64,000 bases of DNA from Succiniclasticum ruminis DSM 9236 (GTDB taxonomy: Bacteria > Bacillota > Negativicutes > Acidaminococcales > Acidaminococcaceae), in assembly GCF_900112895.1 (NCBI RefSeq), contig NZ_FONL01000004.1, positions 1-64,000 on the forward strand. Direction: 5' to 3'. The translations under genes were made by a program, and so were the position numbers. The notes under the pieces are model-generated. The model did no database searches. It saw only the letters and a list, made by a program, of their open reading frames with translations, and was not told where the DNA came from. This document shows, piece by piece, positions 8,711-16,749 of this stretch; position 1 is the first letter of the stretch; the number at the start of each line of letters is the position of its first letter.

Positions 8711-10741
8711 TTGAGTAGTTTTATCATGTTTTCCATTGGCGCCGGTATCCTTGCGCTTTTGATCGCTGCCATGCTGAGCAGCTCTATCATGAGGGCGGAA
8801 GCCGGTAACGCACTGATGCAGGAAATTTCCGGACACATCCACGAGGGTGCCATGGCTTTCCTGTACCGTGAATACAAAGCACTGGCTGTATTCATCCTGG
8901 TTGTTGCAATTCTTATTGGCATTTTCCTGAAACCCATGACCGCAGTCTGCTTCGTTGCAGGCGCAATCTTCTCCATTCTGGCCGGTTACTGCGGCATGAA
9001 CGTAGCTACCAAAGCCAACGTCCGTACTACCGCGGCCGCTGAGCACGGTATGCCCCAGGCGCTGCAGATTGCGTTCTCCGGCGGTTCCGTTATGGGCCTG
9101 GGCGTTGTCGGTCTGGGTATCACCGGCGTAGCGCTGGCCTTTGCACTGTTTGGCGAGAACGGAGCAAACATGGACATCGTAACCGGTTTCGGTCTGGGCG
9201 CTAGCTCCATCGCGCTGTTCGCCCGTGTAGGCGGTGGCATTTACACCAAAGCGGCCGACGTAGGCGCCGACCTGGTAGGTAAGGTTGAAGCCGGTATTCC
9301 GGAAGATGACCCCCGTAACCCCGCTACCATCGCAGATAACGTAGGCGATAACGTAGGCGACGTTGCCGGTATGGGCGCCGACCTGTTTGAATCCTATGTA
9401 GGCGCAATCATCTCTGCCCTGACTCTTGGCGCTGTTGCGTTCAAAGGCGGCGAAGGCGTTCAGTATCCGTTCTTGCTGGCTCTTGCCGGTATCGTTTCTT
9501 CCATCATCGGTATCCTGTATGTCCGTCACAGCAAATCCACCAACCCCCAGGGCGCGCTGAACACCGGCACCTACATCGCCGGTATCCTGACTATCGGCGC
9601 GGCTGCTTATCTGTCCAACTCCCTGTTTGGCAATATGAACGCTTTCTGGGCGATTGCTGCCGGCCAGGTTGTAGGCCTGCTGATTGGTAAGATTACCGAA
9701 GTTTACACCTCTGCTGATTACAGTTCTGTTAAGAGAATCGCTGATCAGGCAGAAACCGGTCACGCAACCGTAATCATCGCAGGTCTGGCAGTTGGTATGT
9801 ATTCCACCTTCCTGCCTATCGTATTCATCTGCATCGCAGTATTCATTGCGTTCTTCGTAATGGGCGGCATGGCCAATCCGGCGTTGGGCATTTACGGTAT
9901 TGCCCTGTCCGCAGTCGGCATGCTGGCCACCACCGGTATTACCGTAGCGGTTGACGCTTACGGTCCTATCTCCGATAACGCAGGCGGCATTGCGGAAATG
10001 GCAGAACTGCCCGCAAGCGTTCGTGAAATCACCGATACCCTGGACTCCGTCGGCAACACCACTGCTGCTATCGGTAAAGGTTTTGCCATCGGTTCTGCAG
10101 CGCTGACTGCACTGGCTCTGTTCTCCGCGTACTCTCAGGTTGTGAAGCTGAAAGCCATTGACCTGCTGGATCCGGTTGTTCTGATTGGCGTATTCATCGG
10201 CGCCACCCTGCCGTTCGTATTTGGTGCTATGACCATGGAATCCGTAGGTGAAGCTGCTAACGAAATGGTAGTGGAAGTCCGCCGTCAGTTCCATGAGATT
10301 CCCGGCCTGCTGGAAGGCAAGGCCCGCGGCGACTATCGCCGTTGCGTAGATATCTCTACTGCTGCTGCACTGAATAAAATGATTGCCCCCGGCGTCATCG
10401 CTATTGCGTTCCCGATCCTGGTTGGCATGCTGTTAGGGCCTGCCGCTCTGGGCGGAATGATTGGCGGCGCGCTGGCTGCCGGCGTACTGCTGGCTATCAT
10501 GATGGCCAATGCGGGCGGCGCATGGGATAACGCGAAGAAGTACATTGAATCCGGCGTACACGGCGGCAAAGGTTCCGACCCGCACAAGGCGGCGGTTACC
10601 GGTGACACTGTAGGCGATCCTTTCAAAGATACTTCCGGACCGGCTATGAACATCCTGCTGAAGCTGATGACCATCGTTTCTCTGGTATTTGCTCCGGTGC
10701 TGGCTGCTCACGGCGGCATTCTGCTGGGAATGTTTAAATAA
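8711..10741 (+). CDS. hppA: Membrane-bound, ion-translocating pyrophosphatase
   Basis: This integral membrane enzyme couples hydrolysis of pyrophosphate to H+ or Na+ export. The 676-residue protein has about 16 membrane helices. The substrate and metal motif [20 protein letters not shown] continues into [16 protein letters not shown] second acidic motif, [16 protein letters not shown], and a third near the C-terminus, [12 protein letters not shown], are intact. The segment [10 protein letters not shown] has alanine where K+-independent enzymes carry lysine, so this is a K+-dependent type; that does not settle H+ versus Na+. TTG 8711 is chosen because GAAAGGGG lies 8 bases upstream. Confidence 0.95.
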   Translation: MSSFIMFSIGAGILALLIAAMLSSSIMRAEAGNALMQEISGHIHEGAMAFLYREYKALAVFILVVAILIGIFLKPMTAVCFVAGAIFSILAGYCGMNVATKANVRTTAAAEHGMPQALQIAFSGGSVMGLGVVGLGITGVALAFALFGENGANMDIVTGFGLGASSIALFARVGGGIYTKAADVGADLVGKVEAGIPEDDPRNPATIADNVGDNVGDVAGMGADLFESYVGAIISALTLGAVAFKGGEGVQYPFLLALAGIVSSIIGILYVRHSKSTNPQGALNTGTYIAGILTIGAAAYLSNSLFGNMNAFWAIAAGQVVGLLIGKITEVYTSADYSSVKRIADQAETGHATVIIAGLAVGMYSTFLPIVFICIAVFIAFFVMGGMANPALGIYGIALSAVGMLATTGITVAVDAYGPISDNAGGIAEMAELPASVREITDTLDSVGNTTAAIGKGFAIGSAALTALALFSAYSQVVKLKAIDLLDPVVLIGVFIGATLPFVFGAMTMESVGEAANEMVVEVRRQFHEIPGLLEGKARGDYRRCVDISTAAALNKMIAPGVIAIAFPILVGMLLGPAALGGMIGGALAAGVLLAIMMANAGGAWDNAKKYIESGVHGGKGSDPHKAAVTGDTVGDPFKDTSGPAMNILLKLMTIVSLVFAPVLAAHGGILLGMFK

Positions 10742-10756
10742 TATGAATAAAATTTA

Positions 10757-10785
10757 AAAGGACTGCTTTGGCGGTCCTTTTTTTA
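10757..10785 (+). terminator. Terminator after hppA
   Basis: AAAGGAC (10757-10763) pairs with GTCCTTT (10774-10780), with T-G and G-C pairs extending inward, followed by a long T run. Confidence 0.85.
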
Positions 10786-10806
10786 TGCCTGAAAGTAGGG
10801 TTGGTA

Positions 10807-10815
10807 TGATATAAT
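10807..10815 (+). promoter_or_regulatory. Extended -10 promoter of the esterase gene
   Basis: TG-A-TATAAT (10807-10815) is an extended -10 element with no clear -35. It overlaps an upstream ATG at 10814, which argues that the coding start lies at 10877. Confidence 0.5.
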
Positions 10816-10876
10816 GGAATTGGAAACCATGAATTTGTATGCGCATAAATTTCAATTTACATTTGCGGAGGCAGCC

Positions 10877-11716
10877 ATGACCAGAATCATTCCCAAAGAA
10901 GCAGGTGCGTTTTTTCTGCAGGGCAGCAGGGACGCAGGTATATTGCTGGTTCATGGTTATACCGGCGCTCCGGCTGAAATGCGTATGTTAGGTGACTATT
11001 TGCAGGCAAAGGGCGGTTATACTGTGCAGGGCGTCTGTCTGGCCGGACACTGCGCAACGGTAGAAATGCTTGAGCAGACCACTTGGCACGACTGGTATAA
11101 AGCTGTGGAAGACGGAGTGAAAAAATTGCACCGACACTGCCGCCATATCTATATAGCAGGGCAGTCCATGGGCGGCCTGCTGGCCATCAAAGCTGCGTCA
11201 GGGCTTCCTCTGACGGATTCTTCGGAAGGATTGCTTATCAATGGAAACAGGGAAGATCCGGCAGAAAAACGTGCAAAGACCTGTTCTGTGGAAAAACTGA
11301 TACTGCTGGCAACGCCAGTATTTTTACAGGACTGGCGTGTTCCTTTCGTAAAACTTTTGCGTTATTTTATTCCGCGTCTGTACACAGGTCAGCACAGTTA
11401 CAACGTGCCGGAAGAATATATGCAAGGCTACACGGAGATGCCGACGAAACCGGTGCCAAGCCTTTTGGAACTGATAGAGCTTTGTAAAAAAGAATATCTG
11501 GGGAAAATAAAAATACCTACCCTGATTGTGCAGGGGAACGCGGACCGTACAGTAAAGCCGGAAAGCGCGACATACATTTACGAACACTTAAAACGTGTTC
11601 CGGATAAGCAGAAAGAACTCCTCTGGCTGCCGAAAGCAAGGCATGTGGTGACACTGGACGATGCACGGGAAACGGTGTATGAAAAGTGCCTGGAATTTAT
11701 TGAAAAGCAATTTTGA
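10877..11716 (+). CDS. Carboxylesterase / alpha-beta hydrolase (Est30/YvaK-like)
   Basis: A 279-residue alpha/beta hydrolase. The oxyanion motif is LLVHGYTGAP, the nucleophile serine sits in GQSMGGLLA, the acid lies near VQGNADRTV and the histidine in KARHVVTLD. Est30-type enzymes hydrolyse short acyl esters; the natural substrate is unknown. Its position after secG and before rnr-smpB matches the conserved secG-esterase-rnr-smpB order of Firmicutes, supporting this assignment. ATG 10877 follows GGAGG by 5 bases. Confidence 0.82.
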   Translation: MTRIIPKEAGAFFLQGSRDAGILLVHGYTGAPAEMRMLGDYLQAKGGYTVQGVCLAGHCATVEMLEQTTWHDWYKAVEDGVKKLHRHCRHIYIAGQSMGGLLAIKAASGLPLTDSSEGLLINGNREDPAEKRAKTCSVEKLILLATPVFLQDWRVPFVKLLRYFIPRLYTGQHSYNVPEEYMQGYTEMPTKPVPSLLELIELCKKEYLGKIKIPTLIVQGNADRTVKPESATYIYEHLKRVPDKQKELLWLPKARHVVTLDDARETVYEKCLEFIEKQF

Positions 11717-11734
11717 AACAGGGAGGCTGTGCCG

Positions 11735-12136
11735 ATGTTGTTTGATTTGATTGCTCCCACACCGCTGATTCCCGGAACCAGGATTTTTGTAGACTGGGCG
11801 GAAATAGAAGAAGCATTTCTAATGGCAGCGTTGCTTACCGTGCTGATAGAAGTTCCGTTATTTTATTTTTGCGGTTACCGCAAACCAAAAGAACTGGCAG
11901 GCTTTGCTGTTGTTAATATTATCAGCAACCTGCTGCTGAATGAATTTTTGGAACAGGATCCTTTTGACTGGTTTTGGGTGGCTGTTGTCTTGGGAGAACT
12001 TGCAGTGATACTGCTGGAATTTTGCCTGTGCTGTTATTTCATCCAGGGTGACAGGAAGAAGCTGTTCTGGACTCTCGTGTTGGTGAACGTGTGCAGCATC
12101 GTGCTGGGTGAAATTCTGTTTTGGTTTTATTATTAA
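11735..12136 (+). CDS. Small integral membrane protein, unknown function
   Basis: I do not recognise this family. The 133-residue protein begins with a polar, possibly periplasmic stretch (about 1-25). Roughly four hydrophobic helices follow (near 27-46, 53-72, 82-106 and 113-132), with an acidic EFLEQDPFDW loop between the second and third. ATG 11735 has GGGAGG 8 bases upstream; a GTG at 11729 is too close. It begins 18 bases after the esterase stop, so the two are probably co-transcribed. Confidence 0.7.
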   Translation: MLFDLIAPTPLIPGTRIFVDWAEIEEAFLMAALLTVLIEVPLFYFCGYRKPKELAGFAVVNIISNLLLNEFLEQDPFDWFWVAVVLGELAVILLEFCLCCYFIQGDRKKLFWTLVLVNVCSIVLGEILFWFYY

Positions 12137-12255
12137 TCAGTGATTCTTTATGTTTCTGAATGTGAGTTATTTTCGCATCGTTATTTGATACAACGGTTTA
12201 TTCTATAAACTTTTTAAATAAAGAAGTAAAAGAAAAGTATAAAGGGGGATTTAAC

Positions 12256-12882
12256 ATGAAAAGACTTTTAACATTATTTATGACAGTTCTTTTAATGGTT
12301 TTATTTGCTTTGTCTGCAGGCGCTGCAAACCGCGCGGAATTAGATGCTGCGCAACGGGACAAGCTGGACATCTTCTTCAGTAATTTTGCGGAAGCGCATG
12401 TGGGGAGTTTTGTGGTGAACAACGAGATTCCCATGGATTCTTTTGTCAATTTCGGTATAAGACACAATCTGATTAACCGTAAGTATGACCTGGTGAATGT
12501 AAACGACGGGTACTGGGGCGTGAAGAAGGAAGCGGTAGAGGCTGCCATTTATAAATATTTTGGCCGCAGCATCCAGGCTGCTTCGTCCCGCCAATACACA
12601 CTGACGAATGATCTGTATATTGTTCCCAAAGCCGGTGGGGAAGCCTTTACTTTTGCCCAGGTGGCGGATTGGAACGAAAGCGGGAACGGTGTGTGGACAG
12701 GCTTGGCCAATGTTTACACCGCTTCTTCCGGGTTTACCGGAAATGTGCACGGCACGGTTGAACAATGGAGAAGGGAAGCGCCGGAAGATGTTCCTGCACT
12801 TACCGGCCGCTATATGTTTACCGTGACCCGTTCGCCTGCTGATGCGGAACGCTATGTGTTGGTGGACTGGCTGGGTCAGTAA
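12256..12882 (+). CDS. Exported protein of unknown function
   Basis: The 208-residue product has a clear signal peptide: KR, a hydrophobic run to residue ~18, then a probable cleavage after SAGA. The mature part begins NRAELDAAQRDK and has no cysteine or obvious catalytic motif. Repeated aromatic and glycine-rich strands (VWTGLANVYTASSGFTGNVHG) suggest a beta-rich fold. AAAGGGGG precedes the ATG. It stands alone between the esterase pair and a convergent AAA ATPase gene. Function unknown. Confidence 0.75.
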   Translation: MKRLLTLFMTVLLMVLFALSAGAANRAELDAAQRDKLDIFFSNFAEAHVGSFVVNNEIPMDSFVNFGIRHNLINRKYDLVNVNDGYWGVKKEAVEAAIYKYFGRSIQAASSRQYTLTNDLYIVPKAGGEAFTFAQVADWNESGNGVWTGLANVYTASSGFTGNVHGTVEQWRREAPEDVPALTGRYMFTVTRSPADAERYVLVDWLGQ

Positions 12883-12941
12883 CCGGATCCGGCAATAATT
12901 GTATTGGTACTAAATAACGGATTGTCTGGAAAAAACAGAAA

Positions 12942-12980
12942 GCCTTCGCTGCCATGGCCGACAGCGAAGGCCTTGTTTAT
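12942..12980 (+). terminator. Bidirectional terminator between convergent genes
   Basis: GCCTTCGCTG (12942-12951) pairs with CAGCGAAGGC (12962-12971). T-rich tracts follow on both strands, so it can end the exported-protein gene (+) and the AAA ATPase gene (-). Confidence 0.75.
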
Positions 12981-13056
12981 TTTGCGGCTGAAACCGGGAA
13001 ACAAATGAATTCTGAATTACAGATCTGCGTTACAAACTATGAAGGCGGCCTGATAT

Positions 13057-14532
13057 TTATTCTTTCACACTCTGCAGTGCGTTTATAATTGCATCGCGCT
13101 TTGTTTCATTATATACTTTTTCCTCGTAACCGTGTTCAATCTGGCGGAAGTACACGTTACGCATGTTGTTGGTGCGGGCAATGCTCTTCAGCTGTACATA
13201 ACGGTCCTTCGGGTCGGTGCTGGTGAAAAACAAAAACTTTTTATTGATGACTTCCAAAGGCCGAAGGTTGTGCGCAGTGAAGATTAGCTGGCCTAAGCCT
13301 CTATCCGCAAAAATCTCCAGCATTTCACCCCAGATATATTCAAAGATTCCTGCGTCAAATTCGTCAATGGCAAGAGTGAAGGAAGGGTCATTATAAGCAG
13401 CGGTAAAAAGGCTCAGCATGGAGATAAGGCGGCGGACCCCGTCGGATTCGTCTCTCAGAGGCAATACCACCCCTTTGCGGTGGGCAATCGCTTCCACCAT
13501 TTGCCCGACAGAACCATCCTTCATGACAGGCCGGGCGATGGTGCGTAGCTCGATGGACAGGCCGGGGATTAACTGCTCAATGACTGTATTCACCTTGGAG
13601 ATATATTGGTCAACGACTTTAAACATATCCTGAGGCATGGCAGTGGGGCGGTCCATCTGGATAGGGAAGGAACCTGCCGGCGTGTGCAGCAGCAGTGCCA
13701 GATTCAGACGGATCAGGCCGGAGGAGCGGGTGTTGACTACAAAGAAATAGTTTAACCCGTAATAGTTCAGTTCCAGTATCACCTGCAGATATTCAGAATA
13801 ATCAGCGCATTCTTTCAAATACTTCAGTGTTTCCGGCATGAAGATGAAAGACTGGGAACGTTTGCTGGCCAGCCTCTTGTTTACTTCGAGATCCACTGCC
13901 TTCTGGTTATTTTTATCCGGGCCAATCATGAACTTATGGCGTGATTTAGGTCCGAAAGGACGCTCGTCGCCTGTGGTGTCAATAACCGGATTCATGCGCT
14001 GGTCGCTGCCATGGAAGGGACCGGACATACTGAGGACTTCGTTAAAGATACAGACCCTTTGGCTGGAAAAAGGAAGCGTGTTGAAATCAGGGGAGTCACC
14101 AAGCCCTGATTCTGTGTCAACCGCATTCTCTTCCGCTTTCATACAGAACTCATACATGGCTTTGCGTATGCGGCCATCCTCGTATTGCAGTTCGAACTGG
14201 AAAGAAAGCTTTGCGGACTCCGCATTCTTGTTGACACATTCAGAAAACAGGTTCTGCACCTTGCTGCCCCGCAACAGCTGTTTTAAAATGTACAGTGCCT
14301 CGATCAACGCCGTTTTGCCGGAGCCGTTCTGTCCATACAGACCCAGGATGTCGGATTGGGTGCCGTATGGGACGAAATATTTGCCGCAGTTGAAATCTAT
14401 TTCGCCAAACTCTACGTTCTTGAAGTCCTGTAAAACGATCTTTGTGATACGTACTACAGGAAGACGTGCGCCGTGCTCATCCGTGATTAAAATGTTTTTT
14501 GATTTAGATTGCATCTGTAATGACAGTTTCAT
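13057..14532 (-). CDS. AAA family ATPase (OLD/AAA_15-like), unknown function
   Basis: A 491-residue SMC/OLD-type ATPase. The N-terminus reads ITKIVLQDFKNVEFGEIDF, typical of these proteins, followed by Walker A GQNGSGKT at about 67-74. Walker B is LAIDEFD near residue 389, and an H-loop-like ifTAHNL follows about 30 residues later. Such proteins occur in phage defence and DNA processing, but no toxin, nuclease or partner gene adjoins it. No TOPRIM motif is obvious, so it is not a complete OLD nuclease. ATG 14532 has a GAGGA site. It is on the opposite strand to its neighbours in an AT-rich setting, consistent with insertion. Confidence 0.8.
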   Translation of the reverse strand: MKLSLQMQSKSKNILITDEHGARLPVVRITKIVLQDFKNVEFGEIDFNCGKYFVPYGTQSDILGLYGQNGSGKTALIEALYILKQLLRGSKVQNLFSECVNKNAESAKLSFQFELQYEDGRIRKAMYEFCMKAEENAVDTESGLGDSPDFNTLPFSSQRVCIFNEVLSMSGPFHGSDQRMNPVIDTTGDERPFGPKSRHKFMIGPDKNNQKAVDLEVNKRLASKRSQSFIFMPETLKYLKECADYSEYLQVILELNYYGLNYFFVVNTRSSGLIRLNLALLLHTPAGSFPIQMDRPTAMPQDMFKVVDQYISKVNTVIEQLIPGLSIELRTIARPVMKDGSVGQMVEAIAHRKGVVLPLRDESDGVRRLISMLSLFTAAYNDPSFTLAIDEFDAGIFEYIWGEMLEIFADRGLGQLIFTAHNLRPLEVINKKFLFFTSTDPKDRYVQLKSIARTNNMRNVYFRQIEHGYEEKVYNETKRDAIINALQSVKE

Positions 14533-14862
14533 AAAATCCTCACTTATAATAAAAAATAAAAACAAATAAAAAATAATAATTGGCAAATAATTCCTTAAAA
14601 TATTCTAACACAAGTTTGGATTCAAATTCAATAATTGATTTCAAAATATAAATTTTAGTATATTATAAATATGATCAGCGTTAGGGAAAAAGGGGGAATT
14701 GTATCGAAATATGTGGTAAAATATAAATAACAGGACAATTCTGCAAATCCGGACGATATAATGAAAAACGAAGAAAGATTATGCCAGATTGCGAAGGAAA
14801 TATACAAAGATTTCGTTTGTTAGACCTTAGCACATGAAATGTGAGGCTGGAAAGGGGCGTCT
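14533..14862 (+). other. AT-rich divergent intergenic region
   Basis: A 330-base gap between the divergent AAA ATPase gene and yjbQ. It holds the yjbQ promoter at 14699-14727. A 20-codon frame beginning at ATG 14759 has no good ribosome site, so I do not call it a gene. Nothing else is evident. Confidence 0.6.
14699..14727 (+). promoter_or_regulatory. Candidate yjbQ promoter
   Basis: TTGTAT (14699-14704), 17-bp spacer, TATAAA (14722-14727). It lies about 135 bases upstream of yjbQ. Confidence 0.45.
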
Positions 14863-15258
14863 ATGTTTATCAAATTGGATGTAACGACAAAAAATCATAC
14901 CGAGTTGCAGGATATTACCCGGCTGATACAGAAAGCCGTTACGGACAGCGGTGTAAAAGATGGGCTCTGCATTGTGTTTATCCCGCACACGACTGCGGCG
15001 GTCACCATCAATGAGAATGCGGATCCTGACGTGGTGAAAGATTTTACGAAAGAAATCAATAAAATCGTTCCCTGGGAAGACGGATACCTTCACATGGAAG
15101 GAAATTCCGCAGCTCATTTGAAATCAAGTATGATTGGTTTTTCGGAACAGATTATCATAGAGAATGGCAGACTTGTCCTGGGAACCTGGCAGGGCATTTA
15201 TTTTTGCGAGTTTGACGGGCCAAGGCCTCGGAAAGTTTACGTTAAGATCATAAATTAA
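14863..15258 (+). CDS. yjbQ: YjbQ family protein (UPF0047)
   Basis: A 131-residue protein of the YjbQ/UPF0047 family. The signature FIPHTTAAVTINENADPDV is clear, followed by DGYLHMEGNSAAHLKSS and the C-terminal LGTWQGIYFCEFDGPR. Conserved histidines in PHTT, HMEGN and AAHLK probably bind metal. Family members have a weak thiamine-phosphate synthase activity, but the physiological role is unsettled. GGAAAGGGG precedes the ATG. A hydrolase gene follows 12 bases downstream. Confidence 0.9.
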   Translation: MFIKLDVTTKNHTELQDITRLIQKAVTDSGVKDGLCIVFIPHTTAAVTINENADPDVVKDFTKEINKIVPWEDGYLHMEGNSAAHLKSSMIGFSEQIIIENGRLVLGTWQGIYFCEFDGPRPRKVYVKIIN

Positions 15259-15270
15259 TTTGGAGGCTTT

Positions 15271-16017
15271 ATGAGACAGAATTTTACCATTGCCGGACCG
15301 TTTGGCAAGTTAAGTGGCGTGATCAATTTGTGTGGGGAAGAGCTGGGACGGCGTCATGTGCTCGTGATGGCCCATGGATTCCGGGGTTCGATGGATGGAG
15401 CCGGACGAGCTGCCACATTGGCGGATGAAATCGGGGAAAATATTTGCAGCGTGGTCCGGTTCAATTTCAGCTGGTGCACCATGCTGAGCAATCAGGTTGC
15501 GGAACTCAAAGCCGTTTTGGATTTTGTCCGCGAAACGATGCAACCGGAAAAAGTATTCCTGCTGGGACGCAGTTTCGGCGGGGCTACGTGCATTGTTACA
15601 GCCTGTGGGGGTGAGAATGCGTATCGACCTTACGGCATGGTATTGTGGTCTGCGCCCAACAGTCTGAAGCAAACTTTTATACAGGTGCTGGGGGAAGATG
15701 CATTTCAGGAAGCGTTGCATGGTAAGACCATTGTTTTGGACGATGAAAGGGGACACGATGAAATTCCGGCAGCGTTTGTTACAGATCTGTTCCATTATGA
15801 TGTGGCGGAGCTCTTAAAAAAATGGAAAAAGGGTCCATTGTTAATCATCCACGGGGAAAACGATACCACTGTCACGCCGGACCAGGCAAAAGAGAATTTC
15901 GAAATTGCCGGGGGCGAAAAGCAGTTGCATTACATGGAAGGCGACAATCACCATCTGGATCTGCGCTTTAAAGAAGCCGGTGAATTGGTGAAAAGTTGGC
16001 TCAAGAAAAATATCTAA
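15271..16017 (+). CDS. Alpha/beta hydrolase
   Basis: A 248-residue alpha/beta hydrolase with oxyanion motif MAHGFRGSMDG, nucleophile serine in GRSFGGATC, aspartate near IHGENDTTVTP and histidine in GDNHHLDLR. The layout resembles small cytosolic esterases or acyl-peptidases. The substrate is unknown. Ribosome site TGGAGG precedes the ATG. It lies 12 bases after yjbQ and is probably in the same operon. Confidence 0.82.
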   Translation: MRQNFTIAGPFGKLSGVINLCGEELGRRHVLVMAHGFRGSMDGAGRAATLADEIGENICSVVRFNFSWCTMLSNQVAELKAVLDFVRETMQPEKVFLLGRSFGGATCIVTACGGENAYRPYGMVLWSAPNSLKQTFIQVLGEDAFQEALHGKTIVLDDERGHDEIPAAFVTDLFHYDVAELLKKWKKGPLLIIHGENDTTVTPDQAKENFEIAGGEKQLHYMEGDNHHLDLRFKEAGELVKSWLKKNI

Positions 16018-16133
16018 AAAGATGAATTTAATATCTAATAAAACTAAATGACGCAACAATAAAGTCTAAATGACGCCACAAATTATTCGAATAATCGAAC
16101 TGGGTGAATGATAAAATTGGGAGGGGAACTGAT

Positions 16134-16640
16134 ATGGGAGAAATACAGAACCAGGTTGTAACGCAGCACTTACAGATGAACGAAACAGAAAAAAAGCTTC
16201 TGGCAGCGGAAGAGGAAAAGTACGGCAGGAAGCTGGTGGAAATGTCGAAAGACCAGAAATACGGTATGTGTTTTGCCTGCGGGGAGCAAAACCCCATAGG
16301 ACTTCATTTACATTTTTTCTGGATTCCTAACGGCGTGCTGGCATTTTTTACGCCGAGGCAGGAACATCAGAGTTACGACGGACGGATGCACGGCGGTCTG
16401 ATTACTGTACTGCTGGATGAGATTATGGGAAATTACATTTTTAAGAAAGAAGGCGTGCCTGCCTATACGGCACGCATCGACCTGCGTTTCCGCACGCCGG
16501 TAATGATTGGCAGTACCATACGCTGCGAAGGGCACGAAGTAAAACGAAAAGGTCGTCTGGTAATCATGGAAGGTGTTATAACCAATCCGGACGGGACTGT
16601 AGCAGCGGAGGCCACCAGTACTTTGATGCTGGAAAGATAG
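16134..16640 (+). CDS. PaaI-like hotdog thioesterase
   Basis: The 168-residue protein has an N-terminal helical extension of about 50 residues, then CFACGEQNPIGLHLHF, and a 4HBT/PaaI hotdog domain. In HGGLITVLLDEIMG the conserved HGG and an acidic residue form the acyl-CoA thioesterase active site. The likely reaction is hydrolysis of an acyl-CoA, substrate unknown. ATG 16134 follows GGGAGGGG by about 7 bases, better than ATG 16104. rnr begins 110 bases later. Confidence 0.82.
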   Translation: MGEIQNQVVTQHLQMNETEKKLLAAEEEKYGRKLVEMSKDQKYGMCFACGEQNPIGLHLHFFWIPNGVLAFFTPRQEHQSYDGRMHGGLITVLLDEIMGNYIFKKEGVPAYTARIDLRFRTPVMIGSTIRCEGHEVKRKGRLVIMEGVITNPDGTVAAEATSTLMLER

Positions 16641-16749
16641 ACAAGGATGGAGCGTGAATGGCCCCGTTTCATAGTTTCGTTGATGCCCTTCCACAAAGAA
16701 AAAGAAAGAACAGCTGAGAATATAAAAAAACAGCAAAGGATTGTTGAAT

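Noticed and set aside
14759-14821. A 20-codon peptide gene upstream of yjbQ.
   Set aside because: No Shine-Dalgarno sequence and no conserved feature could be seen.
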